Below, in pieces: positions 24,753 to 33,204 of a stretch of 64,000 nucleotides of DNA. A model generated the notes under the pieces. That model saw only the letters and a list, made by a program, of their open reading frames with translations, was not told where the DNA came from and searched no databases. A program made the position numbers and the translations under genes. Location of the stretch: NCBI RefSeq assembly GCF_014636935.1, contig NZ_BMES01000002.1:1857148-1921147 (forward strand). Direction: 5' to 3'. This DNA comes from Alsobacter metallidurans. Its GTDB lineage: Bacteria; Pseudomonadota; Alphaproteobacteria; Rhizobiales; Beijerinckiaceae. How positions within the stretch are numbered: the stretch's first letter is position 1; the number at the start of each line of letters is the position of its first letter.

Positions 24753-26297
24753 ATGAGCGACGAGGTCCAGAATCCCCGCGAGGCTCGCCGCGGTCGCGAA
24801 GCGCGCCGGGCCGCGCGGGCCCAGCGCTCTGCCGCGTCGATCCCCTATATCAGCCGCAATCTCCCGCTCACGGACGTGCTCTCGGCCGAGGGGCTGGAGA
24901 TCATCGAGCGCAACGCCGAGACCATCCTGCAGGAGGTCGGCATCGAGTTTCGCGACTACCCATCGGCGCTGAAACTCCTGAAGGACGCCGGCTGCGACAT
25001 CCAGGGCGAACGGGTGCGCTTTCCGCGCGGCCTCGCCCGCAAGCTGATCTCGACGGCGCCAAGCGACTATATCCAGCACGCCCGCAACCCGGAGCGCAGC
25101 GTCCATATCGGCGGCAAGGACACGGTGTTCGCCCCCGTCTACGGCTCGCCCTTCGTGCACGACATCGACAAGGGCCGCCGCTACGGCACCATCGAGGACT
25201 TCCAGAACTTCGTGAAGCTCGCCTATGCGAGCCCCTACATGCACCACTCGGGCGGCACGGTGTGCGAACCCGTCGACCTGCCGGTCAACAAGCGCCATCT
25301 CGAGATGGTCTACGCGCACATGCGCTACTCGGACAAAGCCTACATGGGCTCCGTGACGCATCCCGACCGCGCGCAGGACACTGTGAACCTGAGCAAGATC
25401 CTGTTCGGCGAGGAGTTCGTCGCCAACAACACGGTGTGCACCAGCCTGATCAACGCCAACTCGCCGATGGTGTGGGACAACACCATGCTGGGCGCGGCCG
25501 AGGTCTACGCCCGCAACATGCAGGCGACCATCATCACGCCCTTCATCCTGTCGGGCGCGATGAGCCCCGTCACGGTGGCGGGCACGCTCGCGCAGGTGCT
25601 GGCCGAGGTGCTGGCCGGCGTCTCTTTCACGCAGCTCGTGCGCCCCGGCGCGCCCGTCATCTTCGGCACCTTCGTGTCGACGCTGTCCATGCAGTCGGGC
25701 GCGCCCACCTTCGGCACCCCGGAAGCGGCGCTGGCCATCTACGGCGCCGGCCAGCTGGCGCGCCGCTACAACCTGCCCTTCCGCACCGGCGGCTCGCTCT
25801 GCGCCTCCAAGGTCCCGGACGCGCAGGCCGCCTATGAGAGCGCCCAGACGCTGATCCCCACCCTGCACGCGGGGGCCAACTTCGTGCTGCACGCGGCCGG
25901 CTGGATGGAGGGCGGCCTCGCCTCCTCGTACGAGAAGTTCATGATGGACTGCGACCAGCTCGGCGCCATGCACGTGCTCGCCAAGGGAATCGACCTCAGC
26001 GAGAACGGCCAGGGCATGCAGGCCTTTGGGGAGGTGCCGCCCGGCGGCCACTTCCTGGGCTGCGCCCACACGCAGGCGAATTTCGAGACGGCGTTCTACC
26101 GGTCGAGCATCTCGGACAACAACTCCGTCGAGCAGTGGGAAGCCGAGGGCCGCCTCGACGCCCCCCAGCGCGCCAACGCGCTCTGGAAGAAGACCCTGGC
26201 CGACTACGAGCCGCCTGCCATCGACCCCGGCGTGGATGAAGCCCTGCGCGACTACATCGAGCGCAAGAAAGCCTCCATGCCGGACGCGACGCACTAG
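24753..26297 (+). CDS. Pyrrolysine-free MttB-family methyltransferase, copy 1
   Basis: 514 residues, full length for MttB (~495) with no in-frame amber codon except the terminal TAG, so it belongs to the non-pyrrolysine branch whose characterised member MtgB demethylates glycine betaine. Recognisable family stretches: IIERNAETILQEVGIEF, MHHSGGTVCEPVD, TPFILSGAMSPVTVAGTLAQ, ASKVPDAQAAYES, HAAGWMEGGL and PPGGHFLGCAHTQ. GAGGAA precedes the ATG. The basic N-terminal ~30 residues (R/A-rich) precede the domain. Substrate is presumably a quaternary or tertiary N-methyl amine. No corrinoid protein gene is adjacent; it may share the one at 56753. Confidence 0.88.
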   Translation: MSDEVQNPREARRGREARRAARAQRSAASIPYISRNLPLTDVLSAEGLEIIERNAETILQEVGIEFRDYPSALKLLKDAGCDIQGERVRFPRGLARKLISTAPSDYIQHARNPERSVHIGGKDTVFAPVYGSPFVHDIDKGRRYGTIEDFQNFVKLAYASPYMHHSGGTVCEPVDLPVNKRHLEMVYAHMRYSDKAYMGSVTHPDRAQDTVNLSKILFGEEFVANNTVCTSLINANSPMVWDNTMLGAAEVYARNMQATIITPFILSGAMSPVTVAGTLAQVLAEVLAGVSFTQLVRPGAPVIFGTFVSTLSMQSGAPTFGTPEAALAIYGAGQLARRYNLPFRTGGSLCASKVPDAQAAYESAQTLIPTLHAGANFVLHAAGWMEGGLASSYEKFMMDCDQLGAMHVLAKGIDLSENGQGMQAFGEVPPGGHFLGCAHTQANFETAFYRSSISDNNSVEQWEAEGRLDAPQRANALWKKTLADYEPPAIDPGVDEALRDYIERKKASMPDATH

Positions 26298-26340
26298 ATC
26301 GGCGGCGTAAGGGCGCGCTCGAACGCAGACGCAACCTCCC

Positions 26341-26424
26341 CGTCATTGCGAGCGACAGCGAAGCAATCCAGTCTAATTGCCTGACCTTTAGACTGGATTG
26401 CTTCGCATCCGGCTCGCAATGACG
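26341..26424. repeat. Intergenic palindromic repeat family A, copy 1
   Basis: Arms CGTCATTGCGAGC...GAAGCAATCCAGTCTA and the reverse complement TAGACTGGATTGCTTCGC...GCTCGCAATGACG around a short centre. Same family at 52107 and 52313. It lies in the 308-bp gap between mttB and choX; the remainder of that gap holds no gene that I can support. Confidence 0.8.
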
Positions 26425-26605
26425 GACGCGCGGCCCACGCTGATGCAAGCAATTGACGGAGAGGTTGGTGACCGCAATGCCCGGGATGGTCGCAGGGCGC
26501 GTCCGCTGCTCGCCAGGACGCCCCGCCTCTTTCGCATAACGGTTTTGTGATCCACCATGCGCCTCACCGCCGCGCTCGAGGCGGGATAGCCGATTGGAGC
26601 ACCCG

Positions 26606-27550
26606 ATGCGTTTCAGCCGTTTCACCATTTCCGTCGCGGCCGTTCTGGCCACCACCTCGCTGGCCGCCGCGGCCGACCCGGCGTCCTGCAAGACGGTGCG
26701 TTTCTCGGATGTCGGCTGGACCGACATCACCGCCACCACGGCCGCGACCTCGCTGGTGCTGCAGGGCCTCGGCTATACGCCCAAGACCGACGTGCTCGCC
26801 GTTCCGGTCACCTACACGTCCATGAAGAACAAGAACATCGACGTGTTCCTGGGCAACTGGATGCCCACCATGGAGGCGGACCGGAAGCCCTACGTGGACG
26901 ACAAGTCCGTGGACGTTGTCGGCGTCAACCTGGAGGGCGCCAAGTATACGCTGGCGGTGCCGGCCTACACGTACGAGGCCGGGCTGAAGACCTTCGCGGA
27001 CATCGCCAAGTTCAAGACGCAGCTGGCCGGCAAGGTCTATGGCATCGAGCCGGGCAACGACGGCAACCGGCTGATCCTGGACATGATCAAGGACAACAAG
27101 TTCGACGTGAAGGACTTTGAGCTGGTGGAGTCCAGCGAGCAGGGCATGCTCGCCCAGGTGGAGCGCGCCACCCGCCGCAAGGAGCCCATCCTGTTTCTCG
27201 GCTGGGAGCCCCACCCGATGAACACCAAGTACCAGATCAAGTACCTGGCGGGTGGCGACGACATCTTCGGCCCGGATCTCGGCGGCGCCACCATCTACAC
27301 CAACACCCGCGCCGGCTACTCGGCCGAATGCCCGAATGTCGGCCAGCTGCTCAAGAACCTGAAGTTCACGCTCCAGATGGAAAACGAGATCATGGGCGCG
27401 ATCCTGTTCGACAAGCAGGAGGCCGACAAGGCCGCGGGCGACTGGCTGAAGAAGAACCCGGCCGTGCTCGACGGCTGGCTCAAGGACGTGACCACGCTGG
27501 ACGGCAAGCCCGGCCTCCCGGCCGTGAAGACCGCGCTCGGCGTGAAATAA
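26606..27550 (+). CDS. choX: Choline-binding periplasmic protein ChoX
   Basis: 314 residues with a Sec signal (RFSRFTISVAAVLATTSLAAAA). It matches Sinorhizobium ChoX at the aromatic choline box with a constant offset of five: Trp38, Trp85, Tyr114 and Trp200 equal Trp43, Trp90, Tyr119 and Trp205. Asp40 and Asn151 likewise equal Asp45 and Asn156. This supports choline (or acetylcholine) rather than proline betaine as ligand. ATG 26606 with GGAG seven bases upstream is preferred over TTG 26594. First gene of choXWV; choW follows after a 200-bp RIME-like repeat. Confidence 0.93.
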   Translation: MRFSRFTISVAAVLATTSLAAAADPASCKTVRFSDVGWTDITATTAATSLVLQGLGYTPKTDVLAVPVTYTSMKNKNIDVFLGNWMPTMEADRKPYVDDKSVDVVGVNLEGAKYTLAVPAYTYEAGLKTFADIAKFKTQLAGKVYGIEPGNDGNRLILDMIKDNKFDVKDFELVESSEQGMLAQVERATRRKEPILFLGWEPHPMNTKYQIKYLAGGDDIFGPDLGGATIYTNTRAGYSAECPNVGQLLKNLKFTLQMENEIMGAILFDKQEADKAAGDWLKKNPAVLDGWLKDVTTLDGKPGLPAVKTALGVK

Positions 27551-27568
27551 GCGATGCGTAACGCGGCG

Positions 27569-27709
27569 CCTTCTCCCATTGGGAAGAGGTGGCCCGAAGG
27601 GCCGGATGAGGGCCTAACAGCCGAGAACTTTTCCTTCGCTGCTGCCTAGCCGTCGAGGCTAGTCCCTCATCCGTCCGCTCCGCGGACACCTTCTCCCGGG
27701 GGGAGAAGA
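27569..27709. repeat. RIME-like intergenic palindromic element, copy 2
   Basis: A 141-bp element between choX and choW with the core GGTGGCCCGAAGGGCCGG followed by ATGAGGG, and a near-inverted partner CCCTCATCCGTCCGCTCCGC...ACCTTCTCCC. Shares its core with 17521-17640. It could form a large stem in the choXWV mRNA and favour choX over choWV expression. Confidence 0.7.
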
Positions 27710-27750
27710 ATTCGCCAGCAATGTCGGTGCGTAGCGGGAGAAGGACGCAC

Positions 27751-28605
27751 ATGGAGAGCTGGTTCACCGGGGTCGACAAGAAGATCCCGCTCGGCGCCTG
27801 GATGAAGGCGGCCGTCGACGCGCTGAACGACCACGCGCAGGCAGTGTTTGACGCCATCGCGTTCGGCCTCGGCGCGGTGATCATGGCGTTCACGGCGACG
27901 CTGCTCTGGTTCCCGCCCGCCGTGCTGATCCTCGCCATCGCGGCGCTCGGCTATGCGCTGCATCGCTCCTGGGGCCTGAGCCTCTTCATCGCCCTCGCAT
28001 TCGCGCTGATCGTGAACCTCGGCTACTGGAAGCCCACCATGGAGACGCTCTCCCTGGTGCTGTTCGCCACGCTCGCCTGCGTGCTGATCGGCGTGCCGAT
28101 CGGCATCGCGGCGGCGCATCGCGCTTGGCTCTACACCGCCATCCGGCCGGTGCTGGACCTGATGCAGACTATCCCGACCTTCGTGTACCTCATCCCCACC
28201 CTGATCCTGTTCGGCCTCGGCGTTGTCCCGGGGCTGATCTCCACCGTGATCTTCTCCCTGCCGGCGCCCATCCGGCTCACTTACCTGGGCGTGTCGTCCG
28301 TCCCCACTCCGCTGATCGAGGCGGGCGAGAGCTTCGGGGCCACCCGCCGGCAATTGCTCTGGAAGGTGGAGCTGCCCTATGCGCTGCCGACCATCATGGC
28401 GGGCGTGACGCAATGCATCATGCTCAGCCTCTCGATGGTGGTGATCGCCGCCTTGGTCGGCGCGGACGGCCTCGGCAAGCCGGTGGTGCGGGCGCTGAAT
28501 TCGGTCAATATCGCGATGGGCTTTGAGGCCGGGCTCGCGATCGTGATCCTCGCCATCGTGCTCGACCGGCTGTTCAAGCAGCCCGAGCGTCGGCGCGGGA
28601 ACTGA
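27751..28605 (+). CDS. choW: Choline ABC transporter permease ChoW
   Basis: 284 residues, BPD_transp_1 permease with about six to seven membrane segments (e.g. VIMAFTATLLWFPPAVLIL, LSLVLFATLACVLIGVPIGIAAA, IPTFVYLIPTLILFGLGVV) and the EAA-type loop IEAGESFGATRRQLLWKVELP that contacts the ATPase. OpuAB/ProW-like family. ATG 27751 has GGAGAAGGA eight bases upstream; the ATG at 27721 sits next to the repeat and is rejected. choV starts 3 bp after its stop. Confidence 0.93.
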   Translation: MESWFTGVDKKIPLGAWMKAAVDALNDHAQAVFDAIAFGLGAVIMAFTATLLWFPPAVLILAIAALGYALHRSWGLSLFIALAFALIVNLGYWKPTMETLSLVLFATLACVLIGVPIGIAAAHRAWLYTAIRPVLDLMQTIPTFVYLIPTLILFGLGVVPGLISTVIFSLPAPIRLTYLGVSSVPTPLIEAGESFGATRRQLLWKVELPYALPTIMAGVTQCIMLSLSMVVIAALVGADGLGKPVVRALNSVNIAMGFEAGLAIVILAIVLDRLFKQPERRRGN

Positions 28606-28608
28606 CCC

Positions 28609-29811
28609 ATGGCGGACAGCGAAACCGCGATCGAATTCCGCGACGTCGACATCATCTTCGGCGAACGGCCCAAGGAGGCCCTGCGCCTCCTCGACGAGGG
28701 CCGGACGCGGGCCGAGATCCAGGCCGCCACCGGGCAGGTGCTTGGCGTCGCGGGCGCCAGCCTTTCTGTGCAGCGCGGCGAGATCTGCGTGCTCATGGGG
28801 CTGTCCGGCTCCGGCAAGTCGACGCTGCTGCGCGCCGTGAACGGCCTCAACAAGGTGACGCGCGGCGAGGTGCTGCTGCGCCACGAGGGCCGCATGGTGG
28901 ACGTCGCCTCGGCCGACGCCGCCACGCTGCGCGCCGTGCGCACGCAAAGCGTCGCGATGGTGTTCCAGCAATTCGCCCTGCTCCCCTGGCGCACCGTGGC
29001 CGAGAATGTCGGCTTTGGCCTCGAGCTGCGCGGCATGCCCAAAGCCGAGCGCGACCGCATCGTGGCCGACAAGCTGCGCATGGTTGGCCTCGACGCGTGG
29101 GCCGACCGCTACGCCAACGAGCTCTCGGGCGGCATGCAGCAGCGCGTCGGCCTCGCCCGCGCCTTCGCGACGGACGCCGACATCCTGCTGATGGACGAGC
29201 CCTTCTCGGCGCTCGACCCGCTGATCCGCACCAAGCTGCAGGACGAGCTGCTGGATCTGCAGCACAACCTCGGCAAGACCATCCTGTTCGTAAGCCACGA
29301 CCTCGACGAGGCGCTCAAGATCGGCCGCCACATCGCCATCATGGAGGGCGGCCGCATCGTCCAGTTCGGCACGCCCGAGGACATCGTGCTGCGTCCGGCC
29401 GACGACTACGTCCGCGAGTTTGTCGCTCACGTGAACCCGCTCAACGTGCTCACGGCCTATAACGTCATGCGCGACGCGCGCGACCTGGAGCACGCCGGCG
29501 ACGGCTGGGTCTGGCTGGACCGGCGCCGCACCACGCGCTTTCGGGTGGAAGGCGACCGCAAGGTCACGGCGGCGGAGCGCGACGGCGCCGCGGCGCCATG
29601 GCAGGACTGCAGCGTCGACCCGGCCGGCTGGCTGAAAGGCCCCGCGCTGGCCTTCTGGGCCCGCCAGGACACGCCCCTGCGCGACGTCATGCTGGCGATG
29701 CAGCGCAACGCCGCCCCGGTGGCGGTGTTTGACGCCGAAGACCGCTTCGTCGGCGCCATCGGCGTCCGCGACGCCCTCGCGGGCGTCCTGCGGCGCAGCG
29801 ACGAGGACTAG
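28609..29811 (+). CDS. choV: Choline ABC transporter ATPase ChoV
   Basis: 400 residues. Walker A GLSGSGKST, signature LSGGMQQRVGLARAF, Walker B ILLMDEPFSALDP and switch His (VSHDLDEA). The C-terminal ~120 residues form a CBS-like region (MRDARDLEH to the end) as in ProV/OpuAA, where it senses ionic strength or nucleotides. It energises choline import with ChoX and ChoW. Confidence 0.93.
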   Translation: MADSETAIEFRDVDIIFGERPKEALRLLDEGRTRAEIQAATGQVLGVAGASLSVQRGEICVLMGLSGSGKSTLLRAVNGLNKVTRGEVLLRHEGRMVDVASADAATLRAVRTQSVAMVFQQFALLPWRTVAENVGFGLELRGMPKAERDRIVADKLRMVGLDAWADRYANELSGGMQQRVGLARAFATDADILLMDEPFSALDPLIRTKLQDELLDLQHNLGKTILFVSHDLDEALKIGRHIAIMEGGRIVQFGTPEDIVLRPADDYVREFVAHVNPLNVLTAYNVMRDARDLEHAGDGWVWLDRRRTTRFRVEGDRKVTAAERDGAAAPWQDCSVDPAGWLKGPALAFWARQDTPLRDVMLAMQRNAAPVAVFDAEDRFVGAIGVRDALAGVLRRSDED

Positions 29812-29851
29812 GCAAAGCCAGGCCGGTCAAAACGGCCAGGAAGCAAAAGGC

Positions 29852-31534
29852 CTACCGCTGCGCGGTCTCCCACTCCGGATGCACGAACGCGGGCGCGTTG
29901 CTGGCCGGCGGCGGCTCCCGCCCTCTGATCAGGTCCGAAGCCTTTTCGCCCAGCATGATGGCGGGTGCGTTGAGGTTGCCGGTCGTGATCGTCGGGAACA
30001 CGGAGGTGTCCGCCACCCGCAGCCCCTCGACGCCGATCACCCGCAGATCCGGGTCCACCACTGCCAGCGGGTTGTCCGCCGCCCCCATCCGGCACGTGCC
30101 GCACGGGTGGTAGGCGCTCTCCAGCTTGTCGCGCAGAAAAGCGTCGATCGCGTCGTCGGATTCCGCACCGGCCCCGGGCTGCAACTCCTCGCCCCGATAG
30201 GGGTCGAACGCCGCCTGGGCGAAGATCTCGCGCGTCAGCCGCACGCTGGCGCGCATCTCGGCCCAGTCGTCCGGATGGCTCATGTAGTTGAAGCGGATCA
30301 CCGGCTTGGCGAACGGGTCCGGCCCACGCAGGCGCACATGGCCGCGGCTCTTAGACCGCATGGTGCCGACATGCGCCTGGAAGCCATGGGCGTTGGCGAG
30401 GCTGCGGCCGTCATACGTGATGGCGAGCGGCAGGAAATGGTACTGGATGTCCGGCCAGCGCACCCCGGCGCGGCTGCGGATGAAGCCGCAGCTCTCGAAG
30501 TGGTTGGTCGCCCCGAGCCCGGTCTTGAACACCATCCAGCGCAGCCCGATGAGAGCCTTGGACCAGAGGCTCATGGACGAATACAGCGTGATCGGCCGCC
30601 GGCTCGCCACCTGGAAGTAGTATTCCATGTGGTCCTGCAGGTTCTCGCCCACGCCGGCCCGGTCCGCCAGCACGGGCAGGCCCATTTGCGCCAGCTCCGC
30701 ACCGGGCCCGACGCCCGAGAGCTTCAGCAGCGCCGGCGAGTTGATCGCCCCGCCCGCCAGGATCACCTCGCGGCGCGCCCGCACCTCGCGCTCCGCCCCG
30801 CCCGGGCCGCCAACCCGGAACGCGACCCCGACCGCGCGGCGGCCCTCGAACAGGATGCGCGTCGCCATCGCGAGCGGCGTGACTTGCAGGTTTGCCCGCC
30901 CCATCGCGGGGCGGAGATAAGCGTTCGCGGCGCTCCACCGTCGGCCCGCATGGATGGTGCGGTCCATCCGGCCGAAGCCTTCCTGCCGGAAGCCGTTGAT
31001 GTCGTCCGTCTCGGCGTAGCCCGCCTGCCGGGCGGCGTCGACAAAGGCGCGATAGAGCGGGTTGGCCATGGGCCCGTAGCTGGTGTGCAGCGGCCCGTGG
31101 TCTCCCCGATAGGCGTCTCCGCCCTCCTCCCGGGTTTCGGCGCGGCGGAAATAAGGGAGCACCCGGGCGTAGTCCCAGCCGCGCGCGCCCTGCGCCGCCC
31201 AGCCGTCGAAATCCTGCGCGTTGCCGCGCACATACACCATGCCGTTCACGGACGACGACCCGCCCAGCACCTTGCCGCGCGGCACATGGAGCACGCGGTT
31301 GTTGAGATGCGGCTCGGGCTCGCTGGCGTAACGCCAGTCATATTTGGCCGAGTTCATCGGGATCGACAGCGCGCTCGGCATCTGGATGAAGGGCGAGCGG
31401 TCGCCCCCGCCGGCCTCCAGCACCGCGACCGTCACGGCCGGGTCTTCGCTCAGCCGGTTGGCGAGCACGCAGCCGGCTGATCCGGCGCCCACGATGACGT
31501 AGTCGAAGCTGTCGACCGAGGATCGGGAAGGCAT
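29852..31534 (-). CDS. GMC-family FAD oxidoreductase, probable choline dehydrogenase (BetA-like)
   Basis: 560 residues. N-terminal dinucleotide fold [23 protein letters not shown] signature [20 protein letters not shown]-terminal HPCGTCRMG with the active-site His region and [20 protein letters not shown]. Choline dehydrogenase (choline to betaine aldehyde/glycine betaine, inner membrane) is the best guess because it converges on choXWV, but GMC alcohol dehydrogenases look alike. No betaine-aldehyde dehydrogenase or betI is nearby. Start chosen at MPSRSS, just before the FAD fold. Confidence 0.72.
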   Translation of the reverse strand: MPSRSSVDSFDYVIVGAGSAGCVLANRLSEDPAVTVAVLEAGGGDRSPFIQMPSALSIPMNSAKYDWRYASEPEPHLNNRVLHVPRGKVLGGSSSVNGMVYVRGNAQDFDGWAAQGARGWDYARVLPYFRRAETREEGGDAYRGDHGPLHTSYGPMANPLYRAFVDAARQAGYAETDDINGFRQEGFGRMDRTIHAGRRWSAANAYLRPAMGRANLQVTPLAMATRILFEGRRAVGVAFRVGGPGGAEREVRARREVILAGGAINSPALLKLSGVGPGAELAQMGLPVLADRAGVGENLQDHMEYYFQVASRRPITLYSSMSLWSKALIGLRWMVFKTGLGATNHFESCGFIRSRAGVRWPDIQYHFLPLAITYDGRSLANAHGFQAHVGTMRSKSRGHVRLRGPDPFAKPVIRFNYMSHPDDWAEMRASVRLTREIFAQAAFDPYRGEELQPGAGAESDDAIDAFLRDKLESAYHPCGTCRMGAADNPLAVVDPDLRVIGVEGLRVADTSVFPTITTGNLNAPAIMLGEKASDLIRGREPPPASNAPAFVHPEWETAQR

Positions 31535-31649
31535 TCGGTTTCGACGCTGCTCCTGCCGCACGGGTCGCGGCGCGCCCATTCTGGACGCTCGGCGCCCCGG
31601 GCGCAGCGGGCTCATCCGCCCTCTTCTGGCCTGGGAGCGTCAGCCGCGG

Positions 31650-32057
31650 CTAACCCGGGTCGTCCCCGCCATGTTGCGGCTTGCCGTCGGTGAGCGCGTA
31701 ATAATCGGACTTGTCGTCGCAGAAGATGTGCTCGCGGATGCTCAGCCCGGTCGGCGGGTCCAGCGATCCGGCCGCGATGCTGGTGGTTTCGCCCCCGGTC
31801 GGCCGCCAGAACAGCGCGCCGCCGCAGCGTCCGCAAAAGCCTCTTTCGGCTTCCGGCGAGGAGCGATACCAGCGCAGCGTCTCGTCGGACGAAAACCGGA
31901 TCTCGTCCGTCCGCGCCCGGGTGGCCGGCAGGAAGTGGCCGGTGGTCTTGCGGCACTGCGAGCAGTGGCAGGCGATGATCTCGCTCAGCCGGCCGTGCAC
32001 CTCAAACGCCACACCGCCACACAGGCACGAGCCCGTGGCCCGGACCGTCTCGGTCAC
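31650..32057 (-). CDS. GFA/CENP-V domain zinc protein (formaldehyde-activating-enzyme-like)
   Basis: 135 residues with the GFA cysteine pattern: GSCLCGG, ACHCSQCRK and FCGRCGGALF, giving two zinc-binding sites. Some GFA members add glutathione to formaldehyde, though many have other roles. GTG 32057 overlaps the TGA of the upstream AraC-type regulator (GTGA), so the two are translationally coupled. Demethylation of betaine compounds can release formaldehyde, so a protective role fits; this is inference. Confidence 0.8.
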   Translation of the reverse strand: MTETVRATGSCLCGGVAFEVHGRLSEIIACHCSQCRKTTGHFLPATRARTDEIRFSSDETLRWYRSSPEAERGFCGRCGGALFWRPTGGETTSIAAGSLDPPTGLSIREHIFCDDKSDYYALTDGKPQHGGDDPG

Positions 32058-33082
32058 TGCAGGCCCCGCCGTTCGTGCGAGGGCGTGCGGCCGAAGTGCT
32101 CGCTGTAACACTTGGAGAAGTGCGATGCCGACACGAACCCGCATGCGAGCCCGATGGTGAGGATCGGCATCGAGGTCTGGCGGAGCAGGAAACGGGCCCG
32201 GTTCAGCCGCAGGCTGAGGTAATACTTGGTGGGCGCCTCGCCGATATACTTGCGGAACAGCCGCTCCAGCTGACGGGTCGAGAGCCCGACCTCGTCGGCG
32301 AGCTCCGCGCAGGACAGCGGCGTCTCCAGGCTCTTCTCCATCTCGGACACGACGGCCAGCAGCTTGGGATGCGCCACGCCGAGCCGGGCCCGCAGCTCCA
32401 TGCGCTGGCGCTCGTGCGAGTCGCGTTGGCGATGGTGGATCAGCTGGTCGGTGACCTGGGCGGCGATCTCCGGCCCCTTCTGCTTGGCGATCATCGACAG
32501 CATCATGTCGATCGCGGCCGTGCCGCCCGCACAGGTGAAGCGGTTGCGGTCGATCTCGAACAGCTCCTGGGTGACGTCGATGTCCGAGAACTCCTCCCGG
32601 AAGCTGTCGTTGTTTTCCCAGTGGATGGTGCATTTGCGCCCCGCCAGCAGCCCAGCCTTGGCGAGCACGTGCGTGCCGGTGCACACCGCGCCGATCTGCA
32701 CGCCGTAGAAGGCCAGCGTGCGCAGCTTGGCGATCAGGGCGCCATGGTCGAAGCGATGGACGTCGACACCGGCGCACACCACCACGGCTGGCATGGGCCC
32801 GACATCCGCATAGGCGCCGTCCACCGCGATGCTGACGCCGTTGGAGGCCGTCACCGGCTGGCCGTCCGGCGAGAAGATACGCCAGCCATAGAGCGTCTTG
32901 CCCGAGCAGCGGTTGGCCAGTCGTAGCGGCTCGATCGCGGACGTGAAAGCGATCATGGAGAAGTCCGGCACCATCAGGAAGCCGAACGTGTGCACGCTTT
33001 CGGGCGCGCCGAAGGTGGAGGCGGCCGCGACCGGCGCGGGCTGAACCTCGCCGACGGATAACAATTGTGGCGTGCGAAACAT
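32054..33082 (-). CDS. GlxA/GbdR-type AraC-family transcriptional regulator
   Basis: 342 residues from ATG 33082 (GAGGGG ten bases upstream; ATG 33106 is an alternative). The N-terminal DJ-1/PfpI-like domain (FGFLMVPDFSMIAFTSAIEPLRLANR; Cys in IGAVCTGTHVLAKAGLL) is followed by a C-terminal AraC HTH (LADEVGLSTRQLERLFRKYIG, ILTIGLACGFVSASHFSKCY). This architecture is shared by GbdR, which activates choline/betaine catabolic genes when bound to glycine betaine or dimethylglycine. Position beside choXWV and betA-like genes supports such a role. A strong inverted repeat lies upstream at 33149-33173. Confidence 0.85.
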   Translation of the reverse strand: MFRTPQLLSVGEVQPAPVAAASTFGAPESVHTFGFLMVPDFSMIAFTSAIEPLRLANRCSGKTLYGWRIFSPDGQPVTASNGVSIAVDGAYADVGPMPAVVVCAGVDVHRFDHGALIAKLRTLAFYGVQIGAVCTGTHVLAKAGLLAGRKCTIHWENNDSFREEFSDIDVTQELFEIDRNRFTCAGGTAAIDMMLSMIAKQKGPEIAAQVTDQLIHHRQRDSHERQRMELRARLGVAHPKLLAVVSEMEKSLETPLSCAELADEVGLSTRQLERLFRKYIGEAPTKYYLSLRLNRARFLLRQTSMPILTIGLACGFVSASHFSKCYSEHFGRTPSHERRGLQ

Positions 33083-33148
33083 CGTGACGTATCCCCTCAG
33101 CGACATCACGGCATCAGCTTCCGACCGATTGAAGCACGAAGCCTATCG

Positions 33149-33173
33149 ATTGGCGACACGGGATGTCGCCAAT
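33149..33173. promoter_or_regulatory. Perfect inverted repeat upstream of the GbdR-like regulator
   Basis: ATTGGCGACA-N5-TGTCGCCAAT: 10-bp perfect arms with a five-base spacer, 67 to 91 bases before the chosen regulator start. A likely operator for autoregulation. The half-site GGCGACA also occurs at 56673-56679 in the divergent region before the corrinoid-protein gene. Confidence 0.6.
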
Positions 33174-33204
33174 AGGATATTCAGACGGGGGATTGAGGTC
33201 GCCG

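Noticed and set aside
26295-26330. TAG stop of MttB copy 1 as a pyrrolysine codon
   Set aside because: The protein is already full length (514 residues) and the codons after TAG show no family sequence. No pylT or pyl genes are visible.
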